Origin: Cephalotrichum gorgonifer
Taxonomy: Eukaryota > Ascomycota > Sordariomycetes > Microascales > Microascaceae
Length of the DNA stretch: 64,000 nt
Assembly (NCBI GenBank): GCA_900312665.1
Contig: ONZQ02000017.1
Location: 1 to 64,000, forward strand
Direction: 5' to 3'
This document shows positions 10,680-20,850 of this stretch, piece by piece. A model generated the notes under the pieces. It searched no databases and was not told the DNA's origin. It worked only from the letters and a program-made list of their open reading frames with translations. The position numbers and the translations under genes are program-made. How positions within the stretch are numbered: position 1 is the first letter of the stretch; each line of letters opens with the position of its first letter.

Positions 10680-11946
10680 TCAGGCGGGCACAGCAGCGGA
10701 CTTTCGTACACGTCCCCGCCCACCTCCTGCCGGATCGAGCTCGCCAGCAGCTGGAATACTGCCTGATCTAGCGGCCCCGTGTCCGGGCCCTCCCTCCGGC
10801 CGCACCCTCCGCCCTCGCTGCTCGCTGCTCGTATCGTCGCGCATGTGCGCTGGCGACGGCGGCCCTCGTGTGGCCGCTGCCTCGAGCTCGTGTACTACGT
10901 CCCCCAGCAAGCCCCACTGCTCATCCGTGAACACCGCTGCCAGCATCTCCCCTGCACGTGCCCGCCCGAGCCGGTGCGCCCGTAGACAGAACCCCAAGTA
11001 CCGGTGGCCCGTGGACTGGTACTTGACCATCGACGACGCCATCCCCTTCCTCCCGAACGGCTGGCCGTTCTACGCCACGCCGGGCCCCGCCGCGCCTGCC
11101 GCGATGCCGCCCAGCCGCTGCAGCGTCGCCCGCAGCACCGAGTCGAGCCGCCAGCAGCACCGGTCTATCACCCGGTCGAAGCTCTTCCCCAGCTGCAGCT
11201 GCTGCCTCTCGTGTCTGGCCTCCTCCCTCGTCATCACCGTCCTGCTCTCCTTCCTGCCTGCGGCCCTCCCGCACACCCATGCCGCCGCGTCGGCGATTGG
11301 CGGCAGCTCGCGGATCCCAAAGTGCCGCGCCCACTCCGTCCTCTTGATCCACTCCGTCTCCCTGTCTATCTCTTCCAGCCCGTCTGCCCGCTGCACCCGT
11401 ACAGCCTTCCTCTCAGCGAGCTTTGCCTTTATGGCCGTGAGATCCCGCCCGACCTGGCCTGCATCCGCCAGTCTATCGCTCCCTGCTGCCGCCGGCCCGT
11501 CGGCTACTACCCAGTATCGCATATTCCGCCGCTGTCCCCAGCACCACGACTGCAGCCTGACCCTTGCTGACTGCTCCCCCCCTGTCTCATGCCCGGCTGT
11601 CCGCCAGTGCTGTGTTATATTGTCCCTCGCCCTCGTTAAGAACTGGCACTGTGTGCAGCTGAAACCATCGAGAACTGGTAGTTCCGGGATCGGCTAGGAC
11701 CCATCGGCTGGCAGAGCATCCTATATCGGATCATAGAGTTCCCTGTACTCGTAATAAGCCAGAACCTCGGCAAGTAGCTTTACCCTTCAGCTGATATACC
11801 AAGCGGAAGTGGCTCTCGATGCTGTAGCCGGGCCGAATTGCCTGACAGCAGGGACAGCATAACAGCACCTGGTACTCCTCGATTATGCCGACTATATCAG
11901 ACACTGTTTGCTTGTCTATAGCTAGATCATCTGTTATAAATGACAT
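10680..11946 (-). pseudogene. Fragment of OrsD/DUF3505-type zinc-finger protein (telomere-linked helicase family)
   Basis: Read on the minus strand, two finger modules appear. The first, from about 11890, has CCPCCQAIRPG followed by ESHFR and LKG; the usual second histidine is Tyr (HFRLVYQ). The second, near 11670, is CTQCQF...NITQHWRTAGH, preceded by PIPELPVLDGF. A basic helical segment follows (about 11500-11080), then a segment with MVKYQSTGHRYLGF (about 11040). This order is that of DUF3505/OrsD-like regions that precede helicase domains in repetitive, often subtelomeric, fungal genes. The frame is broken by a +1 shift just after LKG (near 11785) and by TAG codons at 11723-11721, 11696-11694 and 11072-11070. 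The helicase part is absent; similarity stops near 10680. The core is strikingly GC-rich against its AT-rich flanks. Confidence 0.6.
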
Positions 11947-12548
11947 CGCTATTCCTGCTATCAATCTTGGTAGCTGCGGGTGATGGTCTGCTCTTATCTC
12001 ACCTATCTATCTTGACCGCTCTTTCAGCCATGCTCACGATAGCACTTGGCATAGTCCTGACTGCTCTTCCAGTATGTCTATATATTTTCAGACCCTAGTG
12101 TATATGCTGATCTATTTACTGGTATCTGAGAATGTACACCTGGTCTGCTACCCCAGTACAATCTCGACCGTCAAATATTGCAACACCCTGAGCTGGATTC
12201 TGAGCCCTATATATATTATATGATTTATACCATAGAGGATAGACTGCTTATTCTTCATCTGATATCAATACTTATACCCTGTGGTATTTGTTGTGCTGGG
12301 TGCCATGTGCGGTGGCCCGGTGCCTGCTTGATTGCTCATATACCGGTCGGCCCAGTGTATGCTTGTTGAGTGTATGGGCTCTGAGCCTGGGGTAACTCAG
12401 AACCACAGGTATGGGAGTGGTGCTAGACCCACAGTTCTGAGTAGCCCTCATCTGCCTGTAGATATGACCCTGCTGGGACTTAATCGGCCGGGTGTGCCTC
12501 ACCCGGCCCGTATCCTCCTCCCGGCGCATATCCATCGGTGATAGATTC
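11947..12548. other. Spacer, possible upstream remnant of the zinc-finger fragment
   Basis: No frame with recognisable domains in either strand. It lies on the 5' side of the minus-strand zinc-finger relic, so it may hold its decayed leader. Confidence 0.4.
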
Positions 12549-12775
12549 TGGTAATTTGATATAGTGATACATTCAGATTAGTATACTTGGGTTGTATAAC
12601 CCTAGATGTACTCTGGGAATTTGGTGTGGTGATGTATTTGGACTAGTGTACTTGGGGTGAATATTTAGCCAATCATAGCAATAATATAAACTAAACCGTT
12701 ATAGACTGAAAGCTTGGACTACGAATTTGGATTTATATAGATGATTATAGCAAAACTGTCTTCTGAATAGCTCCT
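12549..12775 (+). repeat. Second dispersed repeat, copy B
   Basis: Same orientation as 486-712, with the same internal tandem duplication of a TGTATTTGGACTAGTGTACTTGG-like block. This copy keeps G at many sites where copy A has A. It sits 67 bp before the solo LTR, while copy A follows LTR copy 1, so both repeats occur together at the two ends of the 13-kb block. Confidence 0.6.
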
Positions 12776-12842
12776 AGGCCCCCCCCTCCTTATATATCCT
12801 TATATTAGTATATATAATAGACAGGACAGTACAGGGGGCTAT

Positions 12843-13324
12843 TGTCAGGAGTCTTAGAGAGGTCAAAGGAGAAGATGAAGCTAATGAGGAGATAAGAGGG
12901 TCTCTAGGGAAAATAGCCTAGGAAAAGTAGAAGAGATTACTATAAGATTTCAGAAGAATTAGATAAGCTTAAAGTCAATTAGACCTTATAGTAAGATTAC
13001 AGAGAGAGTTTAGATAAAATTAAAATTAAAATTAAATCTTATAATAAGATTATAGAGAGATCTTAATTTAATATTAAAAGAAAAGATAAAGGAAGGGAGG
13101 AAATATAAGAAAGGAGGAATCCTCTAATAAGAGAAGAAAAGGAGAAGGAAGTTAGTGATTAATAAAATCAAACTGATATCTATAGAGTATATTAGCTATT
13201 GATATCTATTCTACTATTCCGGACTTACAGATAGTTCCCTATAAGGTGCCTTCAAGGTGATATTATACTCATCCTATCACTCTATATTAGTAGCCTCTTA
13301 CTTGTATATCTGCTGACTACTATA
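12843..13324 (-). repeat. Solo LTR, copy 3, with 5-bp target duplication GCTAT
   Basis: About 482 bp, the reverse complement of 7339-7821. It is bounded by GCTAT at 12838-12842 and GCTAT at 13325-13329, the 5-bp duplication expected of LTR-retrotransposon integration. In element orientation it starts TATAGTAGTC and ends CTCCTGACA, so the canonical TG start reads TA. No internal retrotransposon sequence lies inside or beside it, so it is best read as a solo LTR left by recombination. Confidence 0.75.
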
Positions 13325-13329
13325 GCTAT

Positions 13330-14054
13330 ATATATATATAGGAGCAGCCCTGGATCATATAATACTGTGTATTTTCTTATAGGTTGATTTAGATAAGCGG
13401 TTTGCAAATCAATCTGTGCCCCTGTCTTCTCTTGTAGGTCCTGTACTGCCCTGCTACTGCAAATCAACCTGTGTACAGGTTGAATTGGGAACCCGGGGTA
13501 GGGACTCCATTTGTTAGACTGGATGTGCTATAGACCTATACCCTGTCATATTTTACTGGTACTACATCAACCCCTTGTAATGGCCGACGTGCATCATCCA
13601 TGTATAGTTTTATCTATGTAATTCAACACCATTATTCAAAATTTTGCATGGTTGGGGTGCCACTTGTGTATATCTTTCTTCCTGTGATCCGGTCGCCTTT
13701 GATAGACGCTTCCCAGTCATCGGTGTTAGACCTGTACTCCGGGCTAGCAGCAGACCGCATGTGGCTCTAAACATTTGGCATGGACACCGCTTTCTGGTGG
13801 TCGGCATTCGATCTGTGCTCCGGCGGCCGGGCTGGAGCGTGGGCCCCCGCCATACATTTTTGGCATATAGACCGAACCGGAGGCCTTTACCGTTGTCACG
13901 AGATCTGGGCTTAGCGTTGGATACTGCGGATGAACAACTACCGAATGTCTAATCAAGAAAGTCGAGTTTGAACGCACTGAGTATAAAGGCAAGTGTAGAT
14001 GCTGAATGTGTAGGTCCTCCAAATCGAAACAATTCAACAATAAAACTTTTCAAC
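13330..14054. other. Spacer and upstream region of the esterase relic
   Basis: Two short near-repeats built on GCAAATCAAYCTGTG lie near 13405 and 13458, the second forming the palindrome CAACCTGT-GT-ACAGGTTG. The tandem repeat at 13707-13872 also lies here. No gene seen. Confidence 0.45.
13707..13872 (+). repeat. Diverged tandem duplication, two units of about 81-85 bp
   Basis: Unit 1 (13707-13787) and unit 2 (13788-13872) both begin CGCTT, continue with a GGTGTTAGACCTGTACTCCG / GGCATTCGATCTGTGCTCCG match, and end in an ACATTT...GGCAT segment. Internal parts are strongly diverged. It lies about 180 bp upstream of the esterase start codon and could be part of its former promoter. Confidence 0.5.
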
Positions 14055-15049
14055 ATGGCCGCTGGACTTCTTGCCATTATCACCGTTCTCGGGTTTATAG
14101 CCGCACCCGGGGCCCTCGCTGATCCAACTTGCCACTTCGTGACTTTGTAAGTCCCTTCCCCCCCTTACCTACGGTCCGCATCTCGCTTACACCGGTCGCA
14201 ACAGCGGGAGCTCCACGACCCAGACTGGCTTTAAAAGCAACTTGACGTGGCCGTCAGCCAGTAACCCTTTGGGAAACCCCTCACTTCCCGGCTGGACAAC
14301 GAGTGGCGGTCTAAACTGGTTGGGATTTGACATCACCGAGTTCAATCGCAGTGCCACGTACTCCTACAATCTCGCTGTAGGGGGGGGCGACAACCGATTC
14401 CGTTCTAATCCCCCCATACTCGCCGACCGTCAAAAGCTTTGTGGACCAGGTGGACGACTTTGAAGTGAACCTCGCCAAGAAGCCCACGCCGTGGAACTCG
14501 AGAAATCTTCTGATCGGGATCTGGATTGCCAACAACGACGTCGGGGGGTCGTGGAACGAGCCCGACCTGCCAGAATTTTATGAGCAAGTGTCAGCGAAGT
14601 ATTTCGAGCAAGTCCAAAGGCTCTACAACCTTGGAGCGCGACAGTTCGTGCTTCTCACCTGCGCCCGTAAGCCATACTCTTGCACACAACATGGCGTCAT
14701 AGACTAACTTGAATCAGCCCAGGAGACGACGCCCCTAATGAGGACAAATGGCGCCGATCTTACGAAACTCGCAGCCGCCGTTGAATTGTACAACGATGTG
14801 ATGGCGCGGAACCTTCAGGTTTTCAAGAAGACACATCGCGATCCCAAGGGTTGGCTAGTCCACACAGCCAACGCGTACCATGAGGCCATGGACCATCCCG
14901 AGAAGTATGGCGCCCCTGATGACATATGCGAAAACTTGGATAGCGTGAGCTGCTTATGGTGGAACAACTATCACCCCGGGGTTGCTATCCATCGGCTCCT
15001 AGGCGCAGGGGTTGCCAAGGTCGTCGGTCGACCGTGGTTCCATACCTAA
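14055..15049 (+). pseudogene. Secreted GDSL/SGNH esterase, CE16-like, frameshifted
   Basis: An ATG at 14055 begins a signal peptide (AGLLAIITVLGFIAAPGALA). Introns fit at 14147-14204 and 14667-14717. The joined frame has the CE16 acetylesterase order: block I reads FGSSTTQTGF where the family has FGDSYTQTGF (the nucleophile Ser is kept, the Asp is not); then WLGFDITEFN, the LAVGG block, a GIWIANNDVG block, and finally LWWNNYHPG where the DxxH dyad should be (Asp replaced by Asn). A run of eight G at 14380-14387 shifts the frame by +1; seven G would restore it. CE16 enzymes deacetylate hemicellulose oligomers outside the cell. With the frameshift and lost Asp this copy is probably dead. A base-calling error could explain the G-run but not the replaced residues. 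Confidence 0.65.
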
Positions 15050-15339
15050 GGGGCTGACTAGAAGGACCACCAAAATTGCTATACGGCCCAGAAACTCAGG
15101 GTCCACAACGTTGAACTATCAACATTATACTGAAAGTTGATCTCATGGAATATAAAGTTGTTGTAGTTGATTTGATTTTTTTTGGGAGGGGGGTTGATCG
15201 TGGTCAACTGTTTATAGGGGCAATATTATTACTCTATAGCTATATAAAGATCCGCCATTCCACAACCAATATGTCAGGGGTTTTGATCGGGCTCTAGGTA
15301 GCAATGATATGTCCTGATTTTTACACCGACTGAGCCGAA

Positions 15340-15815
15340 ATGGTAAAGAGACTCTCTTTCGGTGACATCACTGTCCCATCGCCTGACTTCGGAGCCAAGA
15401 GCATCAGCTTCGGCCTAGGAACGAACCTGAGCCTCGAAGGCGCCAAACCCGTTCTTAAAGCAATTGAACTAGGGTGTATGTTCTAGGGCACAGCTGTACA
15501 TGCACCTCTGCGACTCCCCGCAACTCTCAGTCACTCGTATATCACAACCTAGGTGGTCTATGTAGCCGGTATCAACGAGAAGCTCCTACATGAATTTATC
15601 AGGTAGCACAACGTGTGCGACAAGGTAATCAGTAAGCCGAGCATTACTAGATCTGGTGCTAGTTGTAGTCGCTATGAGGCCTCACACCTCGTTACAATGC
15701 TGACGAGGTAAACCATGTCATAGTCGCTTCGAAGTGCGGATTCGACATCTTCCACACCGGTGGGCTCATTAATTCCGCTTCATATATCAAGACTTTGGTT
15801 TAGTAGGATAGGATA
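15340..15815 (+). pseudogene. Aldo-keto reductase fragment
   Basis: The ATG at 15340 begins a frame resembling the N-terminus of fungal aldo/keto reductases: VKRLSFGDITVPSPDFGAKS, then GLGTNLSLEGAKPVLKAIELGC. In the conserved FWDTAV strand, the Trp codon is TAG (15484-15486) and the Asp is Gly. Downstream pieces VAGINEKLLHEFI, then TAG at 15604-15606, and finally KCGFDIF...NSASYIK match the following segments of the family. Everything after about residue 130 is missing. Intact members reduce aldehydes and ketones with NADPH. TGG-to-TAG and CAG-to-TAG fit G-to-A and C-to-T transitions. Confidence 0.6.
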
Positions 15816-16427
15816 ATTGCTATCTGCTATCAATATCTCCCCCCTGCAGCTTGGCTCTGGCTCATATAAGGGTAGATTTTGGCTGATGAATTATCTCAGG
15901 ATACCCTCCCTCTCCTCCTCCGATTGCATAATTGCATACATGGGGGCATTGGTGAGTGGTGTCGAAAATTTTACACCAATTGAAGTTGCGTGGCTGATGG
16001 AAGGTGCTGAACCTGTCTGATAGTGGCACAGCGCATGGCAAGCGCTCTTGTCTGATTGGTCTGCTCGCCACCACCAGAATCAGGATTACGTTGAGGCGGG
16101 ACTCCCTAGAGCACAAAGCTAGACCCAAAACAAAAGCCAGGCGAATAGATTCATACGATAGGATATGAACCCTCGAGGAATTGACTTCTCTTCTTGTCAT
16201 GCATGTGTCATTGTTCGCTGTGCCCAACTGGTCATTGGCTTCCTCAAAGGGATGTTTCATATGCACAGACCAGCTAACGGCAGGGTACTTTTGTGTTAAA
16301 AGAGTAGGCAAATATAAATATATTGCCAAACCCGCTCACTCCCTACCTAGAATTGGGCAACAATGCACCCTGTTCTATTTGACTTGAACATTCTCTGCAA
16401 AATATGTAACCCGTCATAACAAGCAAA
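15816..16427. other. Spacer without a recognised gene
   Basis: No domain-bearing frame. The last part (16340-16427) is the likely promoter of the secreted-protein gene, with an AAGCAAAATG start context. Confidence 0.5.
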
Positions 16428-17136
16428 ATGCACCTCCATACTACAAAAAACCTTCTTCCTAGCCTCCTCCTCTCGGCCATAGGCGGCAGCGCTCTTACCG
16501 CAGCAGCCTCCAATGACTCAGCTTACCTGGACCCTATAACAACGGAACAAATCTTGAAGATCGCTCCCCAGTCTGCGTCCTGTGACAATCCACCCGCTGC
16601 CGGTGAATGCGCAACCGCGGATATAGCCGCCCGCAGCATTACCTCCTCGTTCGAGCGCTACCAGGTGTCCTCACCTGCGGAGCAGGCGGCCGTCATAGGT
16701 CTCATGGCCTTCGAGAGCGGCGAGTTCAAGTATAATCGCAACCATTTCCCGGGTGTTCCAGGGCAAGGGAGTATGTTTTTCTTTGGCACACATGTATAAG
16801 AAAGAAGGAAAAGGCGTATGCTAACATTTAATAGCACGAAACATGCAATCCCCTGCCTTTAATCTCAAGTATGCCCAGTCGATCCCGGAAATCCGCGACG
16901 AGGTATCCCAAGCAAATGGAGATGTAGTACAAATTCTAGATCTCCTTCTTTCGAATGAAGAGTACGACTTTGGATCTGGAGCGTGGTTCCTGCGAATGCA
17001 ATGTGACGAGGACGTCCAGGCGCAGCTGCGGAGCGGGACTGAGGAAGGGTGGGAAGCATATATCACAAAGTGTGTGGGGACAGATGCTAATGCAGCTCGG
17101 AGGGCATACTGGCAGAAAGCAGTTGAGGTATTGTGA
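16428..17136 (+). CDS. Conserved small secreted protein, unknown function
   Basis: The ATG at 16428 starts a signal peptide (NLLPSLLLSAIGGSALTAAA). An intron at 16771-16834 (GTATGT...GCTAAC...AATAG, 64 nt) splits the frame at phase 1; exon 2 ends with TGA at 17134-17136. The product is about 215 aa. A conserved core is readable: EQILKIAPQSASC, then AARSITSSFERYQVSSPAEQ, and AFESGEFKYNRNHFPGVPGQGTRNMQ across the splice. This core recurs in fungal secreted proteins of unknown function; the glutamate-rich helix followed by YNRN hints at a lysozyme-like fold, but that is only inference. Four or five cysteines would allow two disulfides. It is the first intact gene after the decayed block. Confidence 0.75.
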
Positions 17137-18024
17137 TTCTTTGCGTCTTTTATTTCCTCTGTATCTTGTTACCTTTCATTTCCGTACCTTTCCATTACTA
17201 TATTGACCATAAAAGGATATGATATGCTATCTCAAGAAGGTCTGTGTGTCTGAAACATTCTGGAGGAATAACAAGTGCAACCTGGTTTCGCACCTGGCTA
17301 TACCGCCGCGATATCTCCCATCAGATGAATTCTACGATGCGTCCTCAACTCGCCTCAGCGACACTCAGTGGATATGTTATATTATTAAATTAAATGTAAC
17401 TACAATTCAACTAACCATCTTCTCTATCTCCCTTACCCTCCCCCCTTTTCACCAATCGAGAACGGTCTTAGCTGAAATGGCTGTGGCCGCACACTTTACC
17501 TTGGCCGACATTGGAGCTTGGGTCTTAGGCTGGGTGGTGTGCTCAACGCTGGGATGCTGTAAAATGGATGCTGTTTACCATCCTTGGCAGCTATATATTA
17601 CGGTCTGGTTTGCTGGTTTCTGATTCTCTCAAATACTTATCATATACCTAGGCCACAGCCCACTGTTAGATCGACCGAATAATAGTCCCTTTTAATAATA
17701 GTCCCTTTTATCTTGATTGCTGTAGTAGTTAATACATAGAACATTGGGTTAGACGATCCAGGGCCAACTAGCTTTGTAAATATAGCCGAAATTTAGGGAG
17801 GAAATGCCGTAACTGGAACCCACCTTTCCGCCGAGTGACGTCAAATATACTTCAGTTATTACCATATATTCGGTAAGAAGCCCAATATATCCAACCTAAA
17901 TACAATAACATGATAATGTCCATACCTTGGAGGTTAAAAGAAATGCAAATGCATCAATACTTTCGCATCTACGTATGCAATCTTTAGGTTAGTGAAGCTT
18001 TATGAGAATTGTCTACGAATCACT
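17137..18024. other. Intergenic region, no gene seen
   Basis: AT-rich, with an 18-bp direct repeat of AATAATAGTCCCTTTTA near 17680-17710. Short frames have no domains. Confidence 0.5.
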
Positions 18025-18966
18025 ATGCAAGCCATACAAGTCCGCGACTGGGCTGCCGGCCCCAAATTGACTACTATTCCTCGCCCCTCGATACCCTCCA
18101 ACAACTCTACAGTGCAGGTCCGCGTGCAGGCAGTCGGGCTCCACCGGCTCGTCCGGGCGCAAGCGGCAGGGACTCACCCGCACCCGGTCTCGGCCCTTCT
18201 TCCGATGATTCCCGGCGTGGATGGTGTTGGTGTCGACATCTCTACTGGAAAGAGGGTGTACTTTCATACATTCGCCGCCCCTCGCGGAACTGGTTCATTC
18301 GCCGAGTACATTAACGTGCCAAGGGGGAGCGTGTGTGAGGTACCTGATGGACTAGATAGCGCTCGGGTTGCAGGATTGATGAATCCAATGATGAGTAGTT
18401 GGATGGCGTTGCGGACGAGGGTGGAGTTGCGGGACGGTTGGACCTGTCTTATCCTCGGGGCGACGAGCGCGAGCGGGAAGCTGGCGGCGGGTATCGCGAG
18501 GAACATGGGTGCTGCGAAGGTCTACGGGGCGGCGAGAGATGAGGGGAGGTTGGCAGAGCTGGATCTTGACGCTCGAGTTGTGCTGAAAGACTCAGTCGAG
18601 GACACGCACTTCCTGGGCGCTGGGGAGGCTGACGTCGTGCTTGATTATTTGTATGGCCCATGGCCGAAAGTCTATCTCGCCAAGTCTCGGGCACACTCGC
18701 CGCTGACGTGGCTGTCCATCGGAAATTTGGCGGGCGCCGAGGCTGAGATTCCTGGTCCGAAGCTGAGGGGGAGAGATGTGACGATTCGTGGATCTGGGCT
18801 GGGGAGTTGGTCGCCAGAGAGGATGGATGCTGTCGAGATGGCTGGGATGATGGATGTTCTGATGAAGATTGCTGGTGTAGGGAGCGATGTGAAGGTGTGG
18901 AATATTGGTGAGGCCGAAGAGGTCTGGAGGGCGCAGTTGAGGGAAAGGGTTGTATTTACATTTTAG
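18025..18966 (+). CDS. Zinc-less MDR quinone-oxidoreductase-like reductase
   Basis: Starting at the ATG at 18025 (MQAIQVRDWAAGP) the unspliced frame gives 313 aa, typical of the quinone-reductase branch of the medium-chain dehydrogenase/reductase superfamily. The N-terminal GroES-like part has PMIPGVDGVGVD and GTGSFAEYINVPRG. The Rossmann part has LILGATSASGKLAAGIARNMGA. The structural zinc cysteines of alcohol dehydrogenases are absent. Members reduce quinones or enones with NADPH in the cytosol. The substrate cannot be told. Neighbours offer no pathway context. Confidence 0.8.
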   Translation: MQAIQVRDWAAGPKLTTIPRPSIPSNNSTVQVRVQAVGLHRLVRAQAAGTHPHPVSALLPMIPGVDGVGVDISTGKRVYFHTFAAPRGTGSFAEYINVPRGSVCEVPDGLDSARVAGLMNPMMSSWMALRTRVELRDGWTCLILGATSASGKLAAGIARNMGAAKVYGAARDEGRLAELDLDARVVLKDSVEDTHFLGAGEADVVLDYLYGPWPKVYLAKSRAHSPLTWLSIGNLAGAEAEIPGPKLRGRDVTIRGSGLGSWSPERMDAVEMAGMMDVLMKIAGVGSDVKVWNIGEAEEVWRAQLRERVVFTF

Positions 18967-19624
18967 GGATGAGATTACACTCGCCTGATTGTTACCATAG
19001 TCTCAATTTGTAATATCCGTGACCAGACTTTCTTGATCTCTAGGACGTCAACCTCCCAAGCGCTTCCGTGTATTATCCTAAATATACAGTGACGTTTGCC
19101 CCTCTGGGTTATCTACCCGCCTTTAATATGATATCATCAACCTAGATATTATACTTAAATATTACTGTAAAACTGCTTTTATATATGCTCAGCATTGCAG
19201 ATTTCTAATCTCTATATAAACACTCATTGATATACACTAGCATCTGACTGATATATCCATCACTATTGCTAACATGAATTTCCTCTATATCTAGTAATCC
19301 AACCTTATCAAGGTCTACCTCGCTGAACCTCGAGAATTCTAGGACTACCTCCTCTTCTAGTCTTGTAGTTCAAGGTACTATATATACGAGAGGAAGAAGC
19401 ATGGGAAATAGTATTACCCTCTATCTTATAGGTTTCTCTAGATAAGCTACCCACTGGGAACTGTGGTATATTCCCTAGAAGATACGAATATATCTTCCTC
19501 TATACTATAGACTGGATGAAAGTGTGTCTAAGCTGAGAAGGCCCCATCGGTGTATTTATTTAGAGACCCCCCTTTGCCGCCCTCTAAACACAATCAGCCC
19601 CTGTCTCCCTTTGCCATCGGCGTC
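18967..19624. other. Intergenic region, no gene seen
   Basis: AT-rich sequence between convergent genes; no domain-bearing frame. Confidence 0.5.
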
Positions 19625-20362
19625 CTACTCATCGATCTTCCCTTCTAAGTTATCTTGATCGCCGGGGCCATCCTCCTGCATTTTAAGCTTGCACACCGCC
19701 AGTACTGCACTAACAGCTTTGCCCTCAGATGCCTCCACACCGTCAACGTAAAAGTTGTACTTGAATCCGCGCCGGAGGAAATAGATCTCCCAGGGATTCT
19801 TGTTAAGATCAAACACGCCGAGCTCCCTCTCCTTTTCTTCCATCCCCCCTTCCGCCGCCTGATTCAATCCGTTCCGAGTAATCCGTACACTGCCGCCCTT
19901 CGTGATGAACACTGGGATAACGAACACGTTACACCCAAACACATGGTCCGCGACCACAGGCTTGGCCCTATCCTTGTCGGTACCAAATGCCAGCGGAAGG
20001 CTCGTCCGACTTTCCATCTCGCCGCAGTACGGCGACACCTCGCACAGGAAGACCACTGTATCCCAGTACACGTGTCCCCAAAGCTCGACGATCCTAGCCC
20101 TAGCGGGGGTGTCGAGAGTCTCGGTATCATCCGTTTCTGTGGCAGCGCGCTCTTCCTCGGACATGCGACTGAGATTGCTTAGCCAGCTCTTGATCGAGGC
20201 GTCATCAGCAACGTTCATGTCATCTGGGGGATTCTGGGTCCAGGCGAGGCGGAGGAAGTGGGCTACGGTGCAGACGACGGCGGTGTCGGAGAAGCTTATG
20301 CAGCGGAAGATAGGGTCTAGGATGGATGGGTCATCTTCGTCCATGGTGCGCATGGTGTACAT
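19625..20362 (-). CDS. Hypothetical protein, 245 aa
   Basis: The ATG at 20362 is followed by two further in-frame ATGs (codons 4 and 7). The frame is unspliced and ends at 19625. It begins with an acidic segment (MDEDDPSILDPIFR), has no signal peptide or membrane span, an aromatic middle (ELWGHVYWDTVVFLCEVSPYCG), and an acidic, charged tail. No family is recognised. Length and codon use support a real gene, but expression is unproven. Confidence 0.5.
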   Translation of the reverse strand: MYTMRTMDEDDPSILDPIFRCISFSDTAVVCTVAHFLRLAWTQNPPDDMNVADDASIKSWLSNLSRMSEEERAATETDDTETLDTPARARIVELWGHVYWDTVVFLCEVSPYCGEMESRTSLPLAFGTDKDRAKPVVADHVFGCNVFVIPVFITKGGSVRITRNGLNQAAEGGMEEKERELGVFDLNKNPWEIYFLRRGFKYNFYVDGVEASEGKAVSAVLAVCKLKMQEDGPGDQDNLEGKIDE

Positions 20363-20850
20363 GATGGGTGGAAGATGGACGGATGGATTGGGAGAGACGG
20401 AGGTATGGAGGCTGTCGCCGGTGAGAAGTCAAGAAGTTCACCAAAGTTAGTGAGATAGTAGCATTTGGAAATATCTGAGCGAAGTGATTTGCTTAATAGA
20501 CTTGGAGATGTATACAATGCCTAAGTTTCCAAGTCCCAGCATAGGTTAGGAGCTCTAATGATGGCCAAATACACTGGGTCCCAGCAAGACACAAAGAAGT
20601 TGAGGTTCCAGTGCAGCGGTGAGATTACGAGTTGTCGCCCGAAACACCGGGCGGAGGTACGACGACGTGTCTAAGCGTAACACAAGACCGCAACAGCGAA
20701 GGTGCGATTATTGAATGCCTCTTATACTTCCAGGTCCCGGATGACAAGTGCTACAGAGTGGCATTAGGGGTTCTTTGTTATTTATCTGACCTACCTACTC
20801 GAGGATGAGATCAACTGTGATATACCGCTCATCGGATAAAGCCCCCCCCC
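20363..20850. other. Intergenic region, no gene seen
   Basis: Contains the promoter side of the 245-aa gene and a run of C near 20842-20851 next to the HET gene stop. Confidence 0.5.

Noticed and set aside
10663..11697. 344-codon plus-strand frame
   Set aside because: It is the antisense shadow of the minus-strand zinc-finger fragment, which carries real motifs.
13399..13480. Palindrome and short direct repeats as a replication or recombination site
   Set aside because: Arms of only 8 bp and two copies; more likely part of decayed element flank.
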